Source of the DNA: Parabacteroides timonensis
Lineage (GTDB): Bacteria; Bacteroidota; Bacteroidia; Bacteroidales; Tannerellaceae
NCBI RefSeq assembly: GCF_900128505.1
Contig: NZ_LT669941.1
Coordinates: 2,683,807 to 2,747,806, forward strand
Direction: 5' to 3'
Length of the DNA: 64,000 nt
Every line of letters starts with the position of its first letter. Position 1 is the stretch's first letter. The position numbers were made by a program, and so were the translations under genes. The notes below the pieces were generated by a model. That model was not told the origin of the DNA. It saw only the letters and a program-made list of their open reading frames with translations, and made no database searches. Below, piece after piece: positions 26,899-37,864 of this stretch.

Positions 26899-27762
26899 CT
26901 ATTGAATGATTAAAGTAGCCATAACCGGACAGTGATCCGAAGGATAAAGATTATTTAATGTATCGGTAAGAACACCGTTACGCAATACCTTAATGTCTCC
27001 TTTTACAAAAATGTAATCGATCCATTCTCTTCTTTCGTTCGGTATACGTCCATAATCATGGAATGTCCATTCCGGACCATACTTTAAAGAAGCGATTTCA
27101 CGTGAATGTGTGATATGACGAGGATCATTTTTATCTGTCAACACCTTGATCGGATCATCGTCCGGTGTTGCATTAAAATCGCCTGTAACGATTACCGGAA
27201 GTCCTTTAGCCAATTTATGGGCTTCATCTAAAACTAAGGAAGCTCCCTCATGACGTGCCACTTTCCCCATATGATCCAAATGAGTATTAAGAAAAAAGAA
27301 TTTCTTTCCGGATTCCTTATCCTTAAAAATTCCCCAGGTAGCAACACGCTCACAGGCTGCATCCCAGCCTTTCTTACCCACAGCATTAATATCTTCCGCC
27401 AACCAGAAATTGCCACTGTCTTCCAGAACAAAACGATCCTTTTTGTAAAATATCGCAGCATATTCTCCTTTAGTCTTACCGTCTTCACGGCCAACACCAA
27501 TATTAGCATATTCCGGCAAACGCGTCAAAAGCTCATTCAACTGATGATTCAATACCTCCTGGGCACCAAAAATATCAACATTATGAAATTTAACCAGATC
27601 GGCAGCCAGATCTTTACGATTACTCCATTGGTTAGCCCCATCTTCTTTTGTATCCATACGTATATTAAAAGTCATAACATTTAAAGGGGCACCCGGTTGT
27701 TTGGCGGATAAAAAACTCACCGATAATAAAAGAGACAAAAAGCTTAACAAAATCTTTTTCAT
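26899..27762 (-). CDS. Secreted endonuclease/exonuclease/phosphatase-family protein
   Basis: 287 residues with a signal peptide ending LSAKQ (about residue 21). Catalytic signatures of the DNase I/sphingomyelinase fold are complete: MTFNIRMD, FGAQEV (metal Glu), LNTHLDHMG, VTGDFNATPDDDP and the final SDHCPVMATL with the catalytic His. Exported, so substrate could be nucleic acid, phospholipid or sugar phosphate. Single gene with its own terminator. Confidence 0.9.
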   Translation of the reverse strand: MKKILLSFLSLLLSVSFLSAKQPGAPLNVMTFNIRMDTKEDGANQWSNRKDLAADLVKFHNVDIFGAQEVLNHQLNELLTRLPEYANIGVGREDGKTKGEYAAIFYKKDRFVLEDSGNFWLAEDINAVGKKGWDAACERVATWGIFKDKESGKKFFFLNTHLDHMGKVARHEGASLVLDEAHKLAKGLPVIVTGDFNATPDDDPIKVLTDKNDPRHITHSREIASLKYGPEWTFHDYGRIPNERREWIDYIFVKGDIKVLRNGVLTDTLNNLYPSDHCPVMATLIIQ

Positions 27763-27839
27763 GATACTTGGTATATTTAATTATAAAGTCTATCTACAAA
27801 AGTAAAGGTTATGCCTTGATTAACCAAATTAGTAAAAAC

Positions 27840-27876
27840 AAAAAGGCTCCCGAAAATCAATTCGGAAGCCTTTTTT
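27840..27876 (-). terminator. Terminator of the rpoBC operon
   Basis: Minus strand AAAAAAGGCTTCCGAA pairs with TTCGGGAGCCTTTTT; 18 bp after the rpoC stop. Confidence 0.9.
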
Positions 27877-27893
27877 ATTGTGCAATAAGTATA

Positions 27894-30800
27894 TTACTCG
27901 TCGTCTTTATCCATAGTGTTAAAATCGACTACGTTCTTACGATTTGCAAAAATACGTTCGAATTCATCTTTAGCACCGACAACCAGTTTGTCGAAGTCTC
28001 TCTGGCCTGTACCAGCCGGGATCAAGTGACCGCAGATAACGTTTTCTTTCAAACCTTCCAAACGGTCTACCTTTCCATTGATAGCAGCTTCGTTCAACAC
28101 TTTCGTTGTTTCCTGGAACGATGCAGCCGACATGAAGCTAGTTGTTTGCAGTGCAGCACGTGTAATACCCTGAAGGATCTGATTGGCAGTAGCAGGAACG
28201 GCATCACGAACTTCTACAAGTTTCATGTCACGACGTTTCAGCATACTGTTTTCATCTCTCAACTTACGGGCTGTTACAATCTGACCAGCCTGTAATGTCT
28301 GAGAGTCTCCCGGATCCAAAACAACTTTCTTGCCCCAGATACGATCGTTTTCATCCATTACTTCCAACTTATCAACAATCTGCTGTTCCAGGAAGCGAGT
28401 ATCTCCCGGATCAACCACTTCTACCTTACGCATCATCTGACGAACGATAACCTCGAAGTGTTTATCGTTGATCTTCACACCCTGCAGACGGTAAACGTCC
28501 TGTACTTCGTTCACGATATATTCCTGAACGGCAGTCGGGCCCTTGATAGCAAGGATATCCGAAGGAGTAGTAGCACCGTCAGACAACGGCATACCTGCAC
28601 GGATATAGTCGTTTTCCTGAACCAAAAGCTGTTTTGACAGAGGCACCATGTACTTCTTCACTTCACCCAGCTTAGAGGTTACAGTGATCTCGCGGTTACC
28701 ACGTTTGATCTTACCGAAGCCAACTTCACCGTCGATTTCAGAAACGACAGCTGGGTTAGACGGGTTACGAGCTTCAAACAACTCGGTAACACGGGGAAGA
28801 CCACCGGTGATATCACCTGCCTTACCAACTGCACGCGGTATCTTAACAAGAACTTCACCGGCTTTCACCGAATCACCGTTCTCTTTAACTACGTGAGCGC
28901 CCAGAGGCAATGAATAGTTCTTCAGATAATTTCCGTTTTCATCTACGATATGAGCAGCCGGAGCTTTTGTCTTATCTTTAGATTCAATGATGATCTTTTC
29001 TTTCAAACCTGTAGTTTCATCACTTTCCACTTTGTAAGTAACACCTTCCACTACACTTTCAAATTCGATCTTACCGGAAACTTCCGATACGATAACCGCA
29101 TTGAACGGGTCCCATTCGATGATTACGTCACCCTTACTGATCTTGTCTCCGCTGTTAAAGAACAACTTAGAACCGTAAGGGATATTATGAGTCAGCAATA
29201 CGATCTTTGTATTCGGATCGACGATACGCATTTCAGCCAAACGGCTTACTACTACCTGATATTTCTTTCCGGCAGTTGCATCGTCAGCCTCTACTGCACG
29301 AAGTTCGTCAATTTCCAGAATACCATCATATTTAGATGTAATACTGTTTTCTGTTGCGATGTTAGAAGCGATACCACCAACGTGGAATGTACGCAGTGTC
29401 AACTGTGTACCCGGCTCACCGATAGACTGGGCAGCGATAACTCCGACAACTTCACCTTTCTGAACCATGCGACCTGTTGCCAGGTTACGACCGTAACACT
29501 TAGCACAAACACCTTTCTTCGATTCACAGGTAAGTACTGAACGGATTTCCACACTTTCAATCGGAGAATCCTGAATCATCTTAGCGGCATCTTCGCGAAT
29601 TTCTTCACCGGCAGCTACGATCAATTCACCAGTCAACGGATGCTGAATATCATGTACTGATACACGGCCAAGGATACGTTCGTACAGAGAAGCAATCACT
29701 TCTTCGTTATTCTTCAATTCTGTACAAATCAGACCACGCAATGTACCACAGTCTTCTTCATTAATAATCACATCATGCGATACGTCTACCAGACGACGAG
29801 TCAGGTAACCAGCATCGGCAGTCTTCAAAGCGGTATCGGCCAAACCTTTACGAGCACCGTGGGTAGAGATAAAGTACTCCAACACAGACAAACCTTCTTT
29901 AAAGTTTGAAAGGATCGGGTTTTCAATAATCTGACCACCTTCAGCACCACTCTTCTGCGGTTTTGCCATCAAACCACGCATACCAGACAGCTGACGGATC
30001 TGTTCCTTAGAACCACGGGCTCCGGAATCCATCATCATGTACACAGAGTTGAATCCATCGTTATCAGCAGTCAACTGCTTCATCAGGATATTAGACAACT
30101 TACTGTTGACATGTGTCCAGGTATCGATAATCTGGTTGTAACGTTCGTTGAAGGTAATGAAACCCATACTATAGTTAGCCAGGATCTGTTCCACTTCATC
30201 GTAACCTTCTTTAACCAGTTCGTCTTTTTCAGGCGGGATAAGTACGTCGGCTAGATTAAACGACAGACCTCCCTTAAATGCCATATAGTATCCTAAGTTC
30301 TTAATATCATCCAGGAACTGAGCAGTACGAGCAACACCGCAAGTCTTGATTACCTTACCAATGATATCACGAAGTGCCTTCTTTCCCAGTACTTCATTGA
30401 TGTAACCGACCTCGAAAGGAACAAATTCGTTCACCATCAAACGACCGACAGAAGTTTCGATCATTTTCTTTACAAGTTTTCCGTCTTCTTCTACGTTATC
30501 GACGTAAACCTTGATGGGCGCGTGTATATCTACTTTCTTTTCATTGTATGCGATAGTCGCTTCTTCCGGACCGTAGAATACGAGACCTTCTCCCAGCGTT
30601 CCCTTACGCATTTTAGTGATATAGTACAAACCAAGCACCATATCCTGTGAAGGAACGGTAATAGGCGCACCGTTAGCCGGGTTCAAAATATTGTGAGAAG
30701 CAAGCATCAACATCTGTGCTTCCAATACAGCCTCATTTCCTAAAGGTAAGTGAACAGCCATCTGGTCACCGTCGAAGTCGGCGTTGAATGCCGTACAAGC

Positions 30801-32186
30801 CAACGGGTGCAACTGAATAGCCTTACCTTCGATCAGTTTCGGCTGGAATGCCTGGATACCCAAACGGTGCAGTGTCGGTGCACGGTTCAGCAACACAGGG
30901 TGACCTTTCATTACATATTCCAGGATATCCCAAACAACCGGTTCTTTACGGTCAACGATCTTCTTAGCAGACTTAACCGTTTTAACGATACCGCGTTCGA
31001 TCAATTTACGGATAACGAAAGGTTTATAAAGTTCGGCAGCCATATTCTTCGGCAGACCGCACTCGTGCATCTTTAATTCCGGACCTACAACGATAACCGA
31101 ACGAGCTGAGTAGTCAACACGTTTACCCAACAAATTCTGACGGAAACGACCTTGTTTACCTTTCAAACTGTCAGACAGTGACTTCAGCGGACGGTTAGCG
31201 TCTGTCTTAACTGCACTCGATTTACGAGAGTTGTCGAACAGAGAGTCCACAGCTTCCTGAAGCATACGTTTTTCATTACGTAAGATCACTTCCGGAGCCT
31301 TAATATCAATTAATCGTTTTAGACGGTTATTACGGATAATAACACGACGATACAAATCATTCAAGTCGGAGGTTGCAAAACGTCCACCATCCAGCGGAAC
31401 CAACGGACGCAGTTCGGGAGGAATAACAGGAACAACCTTCACGATCATCCATTCCGGTTTGTTACGACCTCTGGATGCACGGAAAGATTCAACCACCTGC
31501 AAACGCTTCAAAGCTTCGTTCTTACGTTGCTGTGAACCGTCTGTACTTGCACGGTGACGCAGTTCGTAAGACAGAGAATCCAGGTCCAGACGAGCCAACA
31601 AATCATAAACGGCTTCAGCACCGATCTTTGCGATGAACTTGTTAGGATCTGTATCTTCCAGCATCTGGTTTTCCTTTGGCAGGTTATCCAGGATCTGCAG
31701 GTATTCTTCTTCCGAAAGCAGGTCTAATTCAGCAACAGTGTCTACACAACCCGGCTGAATAACCACATAACGTTCATAATAAATGATAGAATCCAGTTTC
31801 TTGGTAGGCAAGCCTAACAGATACCCGATTTTGTTGGGTAGAGAACGGAAATACCAGATATGAGCGACAGGAACAACCAAATGGATATGTCCCATACGTT
31901 CGCGACGCACTTTCTTCTCTGTAACTTCTACCCCGCAACGATCGCAGACAATACCTTTATAACGGATACGTTTGTATTTTCCGCAATGGCACTCATAGTC
32001 CTTGATCGGACCGAAGATACGTTCGCAGAAAAGACCGTCACGTTCAGGTTTGTACGTACGATAGTTAATCGTTTCCGGTTTCAACACTTCGCCGCTAGAG
32101 TTTTCAAGAATCTCTTCAGGAGAAGCCAGACCGATGGTTATTTTTGAAAAGTTACTCTTTATCTTGTTTTCTTTTCTAAAAGCCAT
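27894..32186 (-). CDS. rpoC: DNA-directed RNA polymerase subunit beta'
   Basis: 1430 residues, normal for Bacteroidetes. N-terminal zinc site (ECHCGKYKR...CDRCG, about 65-90), the invariant NADFDGD catalytic magnesium motif at about 466-472, and the second zinc cluster (CESKKGVCAKCYGRNL, about 885-905). Last gene of the operon, 74 bp after rpoB, and followed by a terminator. Confidence 0.99.
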   Translation of the reverse strand: MAFRKENKIKSNFSKITIGLASPEEILENSSGEVLKPETINYRTYKPERDGLFCERIFGPIKDYECHCGKYKRIRYKGIVCDRCGVEVTEKKVRRERMGHIHLVVPVAHIWYFRSLPNKIGYLLGLPTKKLDSIIYYERYVVIQPGCVDTVAELDLLSEEEYLQILDNLPKENQMLEDTDPNKFIAKIGAEAVYDLLARLDLDSLSYELRHRASTDGSQQRKNEALKRLQVVESFRASRGRNKPEWMIVKVVPVIPPELRPLVPLDGGRFATSDLNDLYRRVIIRNNRLKRLIDIKAPEVILRNEKRMLQEAVDSLFDNSRKSSAVKTDANRPLKSLSDSLKGKQGRFRQNLLGKRVDYSARSVIVVGPELKMHECGLPKNMAAELYKPFVIRKLIERGIVKTVKSAKKIVDRKEPVVWDILEYVMKGHPVLLNRAPTLHRLGIQAFQPKLIEGKAIQLHPLACTAFNADFDGDQMAVHLPLGNEAVLEAQMLMLASHNILNPANGAPITVPSQDMVLGLYYITKMRKGTLGEGLVFYGPEEATIAYNEKKVDIHAPIKVYVDNVEEDGKLVKKMIETSVGRLMVNEFVPFEVGYINEVLGKKALRDIIGKVIKTCGVARTAQFLDDIKNLGYYMAFKGGLSFNLADVLIPPEKDELVKEGYDEVEQILANYSMGFITFNERYNQIIDTWTHVNSKLSNILMKQLTADNDGFNSVYMMMDSGARGSKEQIRQLSGMRGLMAKPQKSGAEGGQIIENPILSNFKEGLSVLEYFISTHGARKGLADTALKTADAGYLTRRLVDVSHDVIINEEDCGTLRGLICTELKNNEEVIASLYERILGRVSVHDIQHPLTGELIVAAGEEIREDAAKMIQDSPIESVEIRSVLTCESKKGVCAKCYGRNLATGRMVQKGEVVGVIAAQSIGEPGTQLTLRTFHVGGIASNIATENSITSKYDGILEIDELRAVEADDATAGKKYQVVVSRLAEMRIVDPNTKIVLLTHNIPYGSKLFFNSGDKISKGDVIIEWDPFNAVIVSEVSGKIEFESVVEGVTYKVESDETTGLKEKIIIESKDKTKAPAAHIVDENGNYLKNYSLPLGAHVVKENGDSVKAGEVLVKIPRAVGKAGDITGGLPRVTELFEARNPSNPAVVSEIDGEVGFGKIKRGNREITVTSKLGEVKKYMVPLSKQLLVQENDYIRAGMPLSDGATTPSDILAIKGPTAVQEYIVNEVQDVYRLQGVKINDKHFEVIVRQMMRKVEVVDPGDTRFLEQQIVDKLEVMDENDRIWGKKVVLDPGDSQTLQAGQIVTARKLRDENSMLKRRDMKLVEVRDAVPATANQILQGITRAALQTTSFMSAASFQETTKVLNEAAINGKVDRLEGLKENVICGHLIPAGTGQRDFDKLVVGAKDEFERIFANRKNVVDFNTMDKDDE

Positions 32187-32260
32187 ATTGTTTATTTATA
32201 AAGAGTTATCAATAGATAAAGTAGATGAGCCGAAACTCACCTACTTATATTGTTGTTGAA

Positions 32261-35200
32261 TTAATCCAGAGTAAAGCTTAAACCTAAACCTCGCAGCTCG
32301 TGAAGCAATACATTCAGAGATTCCGGAATACCCGGTTGTGGCATCGGATCACCTTTTACAATAGCCTCGTAAGCTTTAGAACGTCCTACAACGTCATCAG
32401 ACTTAATAGTAAGGATTTCCTGAAGAACATGTGCGGCACCGAAGGCTTCCAGTGCCCAAACTTCCATCTCTCCGAAACGCTGACCACCAAACTGAGCTTT
32501 ACCACCCAGAGGCTGCTGAGTAATCAGAGAGTACGGACCGATTGAACGAGCGTGCATCTTATCGTCAACCATGTGACCCAGCTTCAGGAAGTAAGTAACA
32601 CCTACTGTTGCCGGCTGGTCGAAACGTTCACCGGTTCCACCATCATACAGGTAAGACTTACCATACCGGGGAATACCGGCTTTGTCAGTCATTTCATTCA
32701 GGTCATCCAAAGAAGCACCGTCGAAAATCGGAGTCGCAAACTTAACATCCATTGTTCTACCTGCCCAACCTAATACAGCTTCAAAGATCTGTCCCAGGTT
32801 CATACGAGAAGGCACACCCAGCGGGTTCAAACAGATATCAACCGGAGTTCCGTCTTCCAGGAACGGCATATCTTCCTGACGAACGATCTTGGAAACAATA
32901 CCCTTGTTACCGTGACGACCGGCCATCTTATCACCTACCTGAATCTTACGCTTCTTAGCAATATAAACTTTAGCCATCTGAACAATACCAGTAGGCAGTT
33001 CATCACCGATAGTAAGGTCGAATTTCTTACGTCTCAGTTCAGCATCCAGTTCTTTATATTTCTTCAGATAGTTCAGGATAACCTGCTTGATAAGTTCGTT
33101 CTTATCTGCATCGGCAGTCCATTTACTTACTTGAACAGCATTATAATCCAGATCTTCCAGTGCTTTACGAGAGAACTTGGCTCCCTTCGCAATCACTTCT
33201 GTATTCATATAGTCTTTGACACCCTGAGAAACTTTACCGTTAGTTAGAGTTAATAATTTCTCTACCAATAGATTTTTCAGGTCGGCCATCTTCATTTCGT
33301 ATTCTTCATCCAACTTCGGAAGAATAGCCTTATCTGTCAATCTTGACTTACGTTTCTTAACAGCTTTAGAGAATAAAGCAGTATCGATAACAACACCACG
33401 AAGAGACGGAGTAGCTTTCAGTGAAGCATCCTTTACATCACCAGCCTTATCACCGAAGATTGCACGCAGCAATTTTTCTTCAGGAGAAGGATCTGATTCA
33501 CCTTTCGGAGTAATCTTACCGATCAGAATATCACCCGGTTCGATGCGAGCACCTACACGAACGATACCTCTTTCATCCAAATCCTTAGTAGCTTCTTCAC
33601 TTACGTTAGGAATATCAGATGTCAGCTCTTCCATACCACGTTTTGTTTCACGCACTTCAAGGATATATTCATCCACGTGAACAGAAGTAAAGAAGTCTTC
33701 ACGAACCATACGTTCGTTCAGTACGATAGCATCCTCATAGTTGTAACCCTTCCAAGGCATATAAGCCACTTTCACGTTACGTCCCAAAGCAAGTTCACCC
33801 TTCTGGGTAGAATAACCTTCAGTCAGGATGTCTCCAGCTTTTACACGTTGACCCCGATGGCAGATCGGACGAAGGTCGACGGTCGTACTCTGGTTAGTCT
33901 TACGCCACTTCGGAATAACATATGTCTTAACCGCATCTTCGAAGCTTACGAAATCTTCATCTTCAGTACGGTCATATTTGATCTTGATACAAGTTGCATC
34001 AACAAAAACAATTTCACCGTCACGCTCTGCCATGATCTGAGTACGTGAGTCGCGGGCAACCTGTGCCTCGATACCCGTACCGACAATCGGAGCATCCGTA
34101 CGCAACAAAGGAACTGCCTGGCGCATCATGTTAGATCCCATCAATGCACGGTTAGCATCGTCATGTTCCAGGAACGGAATCAAAGATGCGGCAATTGAAG
34201 CAATCTGCTGCGGAGCCACGTCCATCAAGTCGATTTCAGAAGGCGGAACAACAGGAAAGTCTGCTTCAAAACGAGCTTTAACCCTGTCAAGAATAAATTT
34301 ACCTTCATCGTCCAATGGAGCATTACCCTGTGCGATTGTCATCTCCTCTTCTTCCTCTGCTGTATAATATTGCAGACTCTCTTCTGAAAAGTCTACTTTA
34401 CCATCCACAACATTACGATACGGAGTAGAAATAAATCCCAGGTCATTGATCTTTGCATATACACACAGAGAAGAAATCAAACCGATATTCGGTCCTTCAG
34501 GTGTTTCAATCGGACAAAGACGACCATAGTGAGTATAATGAACGTCACGAACCTCGAATCCGGCACGTTCTCTTGACAAACCACCCGGTCCAAGGGCAGA
34601 CAGACGACGTTTGTGAGTAATCTCAGCCAACGGGTTTGTCTGGTCCATAAACTGTGACAAAGCATTTGTTCCAAAGAATGAATTAACCACAGAAGAGATA
34701 GTCTTCGCGTTAATCAAGTCAATCGGAGTAAACACTTCGTTGTCGCGAACGTTCATACGCTCACGAACGGTACGTGACATACGGGCCAGACCGATACCGA
34801 ACTGGTTGTATAACTGCTCACCTACTGTACGTACACGACGGTTACTTAAGTGGTCGATATCATCCACAATCGCTTTCGAGTTGATCAACTCGATCAGATA
34901 CTTGATGATCTCGATTATATCTTCTTTCGTTAAAACCTTTACATCATCGCTGGTAGTAAGGTTCAACTTTTTATTAATTCTGTAACGGCCTACTTCACCT
35001 AAATCATAACGTTTTTCAGAGAAGAAAAGGTTCTGTATAACTTCACGGGCACTTGCTTCGTCTGCAGGTTCTGCGTTACGCAACTGACGGTAAATATACA
35101 AAACAGCCTCTTTTTCAGAGTTACTGGGGTCTTTCTGAAGCGTATTATAGATGATTGCATAATCTGATAGATTCTGGTCTTCACGATGTAATAATACATT

Positions 35201-36073
35201 CTGCGTTCCAGATTCCAGAATAGCTTCAATATTATCGCTATCCAAAACCGATTCACGATCGATGATAACGTCATTACGTTCAATAGAAACAACTTCGCCG
35301 GTATCTTCATCCACGAAATCTTCCACCCATGTTTTCAACACGCGGGCAGCCAGCTTACGACCGATCAGTTTCTTCAGGTTAGCCTTCGAAACTTTAACTT
35401 CTTCTGCCAGATTAAAAATTTCAAGAATATCTCTATCGCCTTCAAAACCAATAGCTCTTAAAAGGGTGGTTACAGGTAATTTCTTTTTACGGTCGATATA
35501 AGCATACATCACATTATTGATGTCTGTTGCAAATTCGATCCATGAGCCTTTAAACGGAATGATACGTGCTGAATACAATTTCGTTCCATTGGCATGTGTA
35601 CTCTGACCGAAGAACACACCCGGAGAACGGTGTAACTGTGAAACAACAACACGCTCAGCACCATTGATAACAAAAGTACCCCGTTCCGTCATATAAGGGA
35701 TCGGGCCCAAATATACGTCCTGGATAACAGTATCGAAATCTTCGTGATCCGGATCCGTACAATATAGTTTTAACTTTGCTTTTAAAGGCACACTATAGGT
35801 TAATCCACGGGCAATACATTCGTCGATCGTATAGCGGGGCGGATCTATATAGTAATCTAAGAACTCCAACACAAAATTGTTTCTGGTATCTGCAATCGGA
35901 AAATTCTCTGCAAACACCTTGTACAATCCCTCCTTCTTTCTCTTTTCAGGAGGTGTGTCAAGTTGAAGAAAGTCTTGGAATGACTTCAATTGAACTTCGA
36001 GAAAGTCCGGATACGGAAACTGATTCTTAATCGAAGCAAAATTAACTCTTTGGTTTTCAGCTGTTGAAGACAT
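32261..36073 (-). CDS. rpoB: DNA-directed RNA polymerase subunit beta
   Basis: 1270 residues. The rifampicin-binding cluster (about 470-495) reads SQFMDQTNPLAEITHKRRLS, i.e. the wild-type residues at the E. coli positions 513, 516, 526 and 531, so no resistance substitution is evident there. Also present: RGQRVKAGDILTEG and the C-terminal GKAQFGGQRFGEMEVWALEA. Preceded by an intercistronic hairpin. Confidence 0.99.
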   Translation of the reverse strand: MSSTAENQRVNFASIKNQFPYPDFLEVQLKSFQDFLQLDTPPEKRKKEGLYKVFAENFPIADTRNNFVLEFLDYYIDPPRYTIDECIARGLTYSVPLKAKLKLYCTDPDHEDFDTVIQDVYLGPIPYMTERGTFVINGAERVVVSQLHRSPGVFFGQSTHANGTKLYSARIIPFKGSWIEFATDINNVMYAYIDRKKKLPVTTLLRAIGFEGDRDILEIFNLAEEVKVSKANLKKLIGRKLAARVLKTWVEDFVDEDTGEVVSIERNDVIIDRESVLDSDNIEAILESGTQNVLLHREDQNLSDYAIIYNTLQKDPSNSEKEAVLYIYRQLRNAEPADEASAREVIQNLFFSEKRYDLGEVGRYRINKKLNLTTSDDVKVLTKEDIIEIIKYLIELINSKAIVDDIDHLSNRRVRTVGEQLYNQFGIGLARMSRTVRERMNVRDNEVFTPIDLINAKTISSVVNSFFGTNALSQFMDQTNPLAEITHKRRLSALGPGGLSRERAGFEVRDVHYTHYGRLCPIETPEGPNIGLISSLCVYAKINDLGFISTPYRNVVDGKVDFSEESLQYYTAEEEEEMTIAQGNAPLDDEGKFILDRVKARFEADFPVVPPSEIDLMDVAPQQIASIAASLIPFLEHDDANRALMGSNMMRQAVPLLRTDAPIVGTGIEAQVARDSRTQIMAERDGEIVFVDATCIKIKYDRTEDEDFVSFEDAVKTYVIPKWRKTNQSTTVDLRPICHRGQRVKAGDILTEGYSTQKGELALGRNVKVAYMPWKGYNYEDAIVLNERMVREDFFTSVHVDEYILEVRETKRGMEELTSDIPNVSEEATKDLDERGIVRVGARIEPGDILIGKITPKGESDPSPEEKLLRAIFGDKAGDVKDASLKATPSLRGVVIDTALFSKAVKKRKSRLTDKAILPKLDEEYEMKMADLKNLLVEKLLTLTNGKVSQGVKDYMNTEVIAKGAKFSRKALEDLDYNAVQVSKWTADADKNELIKQVILNYLKKYKELDAELRRKKFDLTIGDELPTGIVQMAKVYIAKKRKIQVGDKMAGRHGNKGIVSKIVRQEDMPFLEDGTPVDICLNPLGVPSRMNLGQIFEAVLGWAGRTMDVKFATPIFDGASLDDLNEMTDKAGIPRYGKSYLYDGGTGERFDQPATVGVTYFLKLGHMVDDKMHARSIGPYSLITQQPLGGKAQFGGQRFGEMEVWALEAFGAAHVLQEILTIKSDDVVGRSKAYEAIVKGDPMPQPGIPESLNVLLHELRGLGLSFTLD

Positions 36074-36113
36074 CTAGTAAGGAATTTATTGAACTTATTG
36101 AAATTATAGACAC

Positions 36114-36152
36114 AAAAAGGTTAAGAATCTCCTTTAAGGGAGACTCTTAACC
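36114..36152 (-). terminator. rplL-rpoB intercistronic attenuator
   Basis: Minus strand GGTTAAGAGTCTCC pairs with GGAGATTCTTAACC, then TTTTTG. It sits between rplL and rpoB like the partial terminator of other bacteria that makes L7/L12 more abundant than polymerase. A second small stem, ACCTGGAAACCAGGT, lies just upstream in the transcript (36159-36173). Confidence 0.75.
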
Positions 36153-36180
36153 AAATCACCTGGAAACCAGGTTATAAATA

Positions 36181-36558
36181 CTATTTAAGCTCAACTTCAG
36201 CTCCAGCTTCTTCCAAGCTCTTCTTTAATCCTTCAGCATCAGCTTTAGCGATTCCTTCTTTGATTGCGCTAGGTGCACCGTCAACTAAATCTTTAGCTTC
36301 TTTCAAGCCAAGACCTGTTAATTCTTTTACTGCCTTAACAACAGCCAATTTATTAGCACCAGCTGCTTTCAAGATAACATCAAAAGAAGTCTTTTCTTCT
36401 TCTGCAGCAGCAGCGCCACCAGCAGCAGGACCAGCAACAGCAACAGCTGCAGCTGCAGGTTCGATACCATATTCTTCTTTAAGGATTGTAGCCAGTTCGC
36501 TAACTTCTTTTACGGTCAGGTTTACTAATTGTTCTGCAAAAGCTTTCAAATCTGCCAT
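36181..36558 (-). CDS. rplL: 50S ribosomal protein L7/L12
   Basis: 125 residues. N-terminal dimerisation helices (FAEQLVNLTVKEVSELATIL), an Ala-rich hinge with Gly (about 36-52), and the C-terminal domain with KTSFDVIL and VKAVKELTGLGLKEAKDLVD that recruits translation factors. Confidence 0.99.
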   Translation of the reverse strand: MADLKAFAEQLVNLTVKEVSELATILKEEYGIEPAAAAVAVAGPAAGGAAAAEEEKTSFDVILKAAGANKLAVVKAVKELTGLGLKEAKDLVDGAPSAIKEGIAKADAEGLKKSLEEAGAEVELK

Positions 36559-36602
36559 TTTTGTATGATTTAAATGATTGTTTACTGTAAAAAATTAAAT
36601 TA

Positions 36603-37133
36603 TTATCTTTCTTCCAAAGTCTTCAATAGACCATGGATAGTTTGTCCTGATGACTGAAGAGCAGAGATAACGTTCTTCGCCGGAGATTGCAGCAAGGCAA
36701 TAACATCGCCGATAAGTTCGTTTTTGCTCTTGATATTTACAAGGGCTTCCAGGTTTTCTGCACCGATGTAGAAACTTTCCTGTACATAGGCAGCCTTCAA
36801 CAAAGGTTTTGCAACCTCATCCTTTTTTGCACCCTTTGTAAATTCTTTGATCAGACGAGCAGGAGCATTAGCTGTTTGTGAAAACATAACAGCTGTATTG
36901 CCCTTTAAAGCAACTTCTAACTGAGAGAAATCCCCCTCAACGTTTTCCAGTGCTTTTTTAAGCAAGTTGTTCTTAACAACAACCAACTTTACTTCCTGCT
37001 TGAAACATTCTCTTCTCAATTTGCTTGTTTTCTCAGCATTCAATGCTTCGATATCAGTCAAATAGAAATTAGGATATTCTTTTACAGTTTCTGTAAGCTG
37101 GCTTATTACTATGCCTTTATCTTCCTTTTTCAT
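36603..37133 (-). CDS. rplJ: 50S ribosomal protein L10
   Basis: 176 residues. N-terminal rRNA-binding domain with LRRECFKQEVKLVVVKNNLLKKAL and the C-terminal helix that carries L7/L12 dimers. Between rplA and rplL as usual; L10 with L7/L12 represses its own message in many bacteria. Confidence 0.98.
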   Translation of the reverse strand: MKKEDKGIVISQLTETVKEYPNFYLTDIEALNAEKTSKLRRECFKQEVKLVVVKNNLLKKALENVEGDFSQLEVALKGNTAVMFSQTANAPARLIKEFTKGAKKDEVAKPLLKAAYVQESFYIGAENLEALVNIKSKNELIGDVIALLQSPAKNVISALQSSGQTIHGLLKTLEER

Positions 37134-37150
37134 TGTGCAATAAATTTAAA

Positions 37151-37849
37151 TTAGTTTTCTTCAACTGATTTCGGGTCAATTTTAATACCCGCGCTCATTG
37201 TACTAGAAAGATAAATGCTCTTTATATATGTACCTTTAGCTGCAGACGGTTTCAACTTTAAAAGAGTTGAAATAAATTCCTTGGCGTTATCACGAATCTG
37301 ATCGGCATTGAAAGATACCTTTCCGATTGATGTATGAACGATACCGGTTTTGTCCACCTTAAAGTCGATCTTACCTTGCTTAACTTCTTTCACTGCGTTG
37401 CCGATTTCATTGGTAACCGTACCGCTTTTAGGGTTAGGCATCAAACCACGAGGGCCTAATACTCTACCCAGAGCACCGATTTTACCCATGATAGAAGGCA
37501 TAGTGATGATCACGTCAATATCAGTCCAACCACCTTTAATTTTGTCAATATACTCATCCAAGCCAACATAGTCAGCTCCAGCAGCAGTTGCTTCAGCTTC
37601 CTTGTCTGGTGTACATAATGCGAGAACCCTAACTTGTTTACCTGTTCCGTGAGGTAATGAAACAACACCTCTAACCATTTGATTGGCTTTACGGGGGTCA
37701 ACACCTAAACGAACATCCACATCTACAGATGCATCAAACTTAGAAGTAGTAATTTCTTTTACTAATGCTGATGCTTCCTTTAACGTATATGCTTTCCCAG
37801 CTTCAATCTTGCCTAAAGCCAACTTTTGATTTTTTGTCAGTTTACTCAT
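37151..37849 (-). CDS. rplA: 50S ribosomal protein L1
   Basis: 232 residues. Two-domain L1 with the signature MGKIGALGRVLGPRGLMPNP (about 124-143) and VDKTGIVHTSIGKVSF. 15 bp after rplK; autogenous regulation of rplK-rplA is expected from family knowledge. Confidence 0.98.
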   Translation of the reverse strand: MSKLTKNQKLALGKIEAGKAYTLKEASALVKEITTSKFDASVDVDVRLGVDPRKANQMVRGVVSLPHGTGKQVRVLALCTPDKEAEATAAGADYVGLDEYIDKIKGGWTDIDVIITMPSIMGKIGALGRVLGPRGLMPNPKSGTVTNEIGNAVKEVKQGKIDFKVDKTGIVHTSIGKVSFNADQIRDNAKEFISTLLKLKPSAAKGTYIKSIYLSSTMSAGIKIDPKSVEEN

Positions 37850-37864
37850 TTCAATTGAAGTTTA

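Noticed and set aside
32261..36073. Rifampicin-resistance substitutions in rpoB
   Set aside because: The resistance cluster residues corresponding to Gln513, Asp516, His526 and Ser531 are all wild type.
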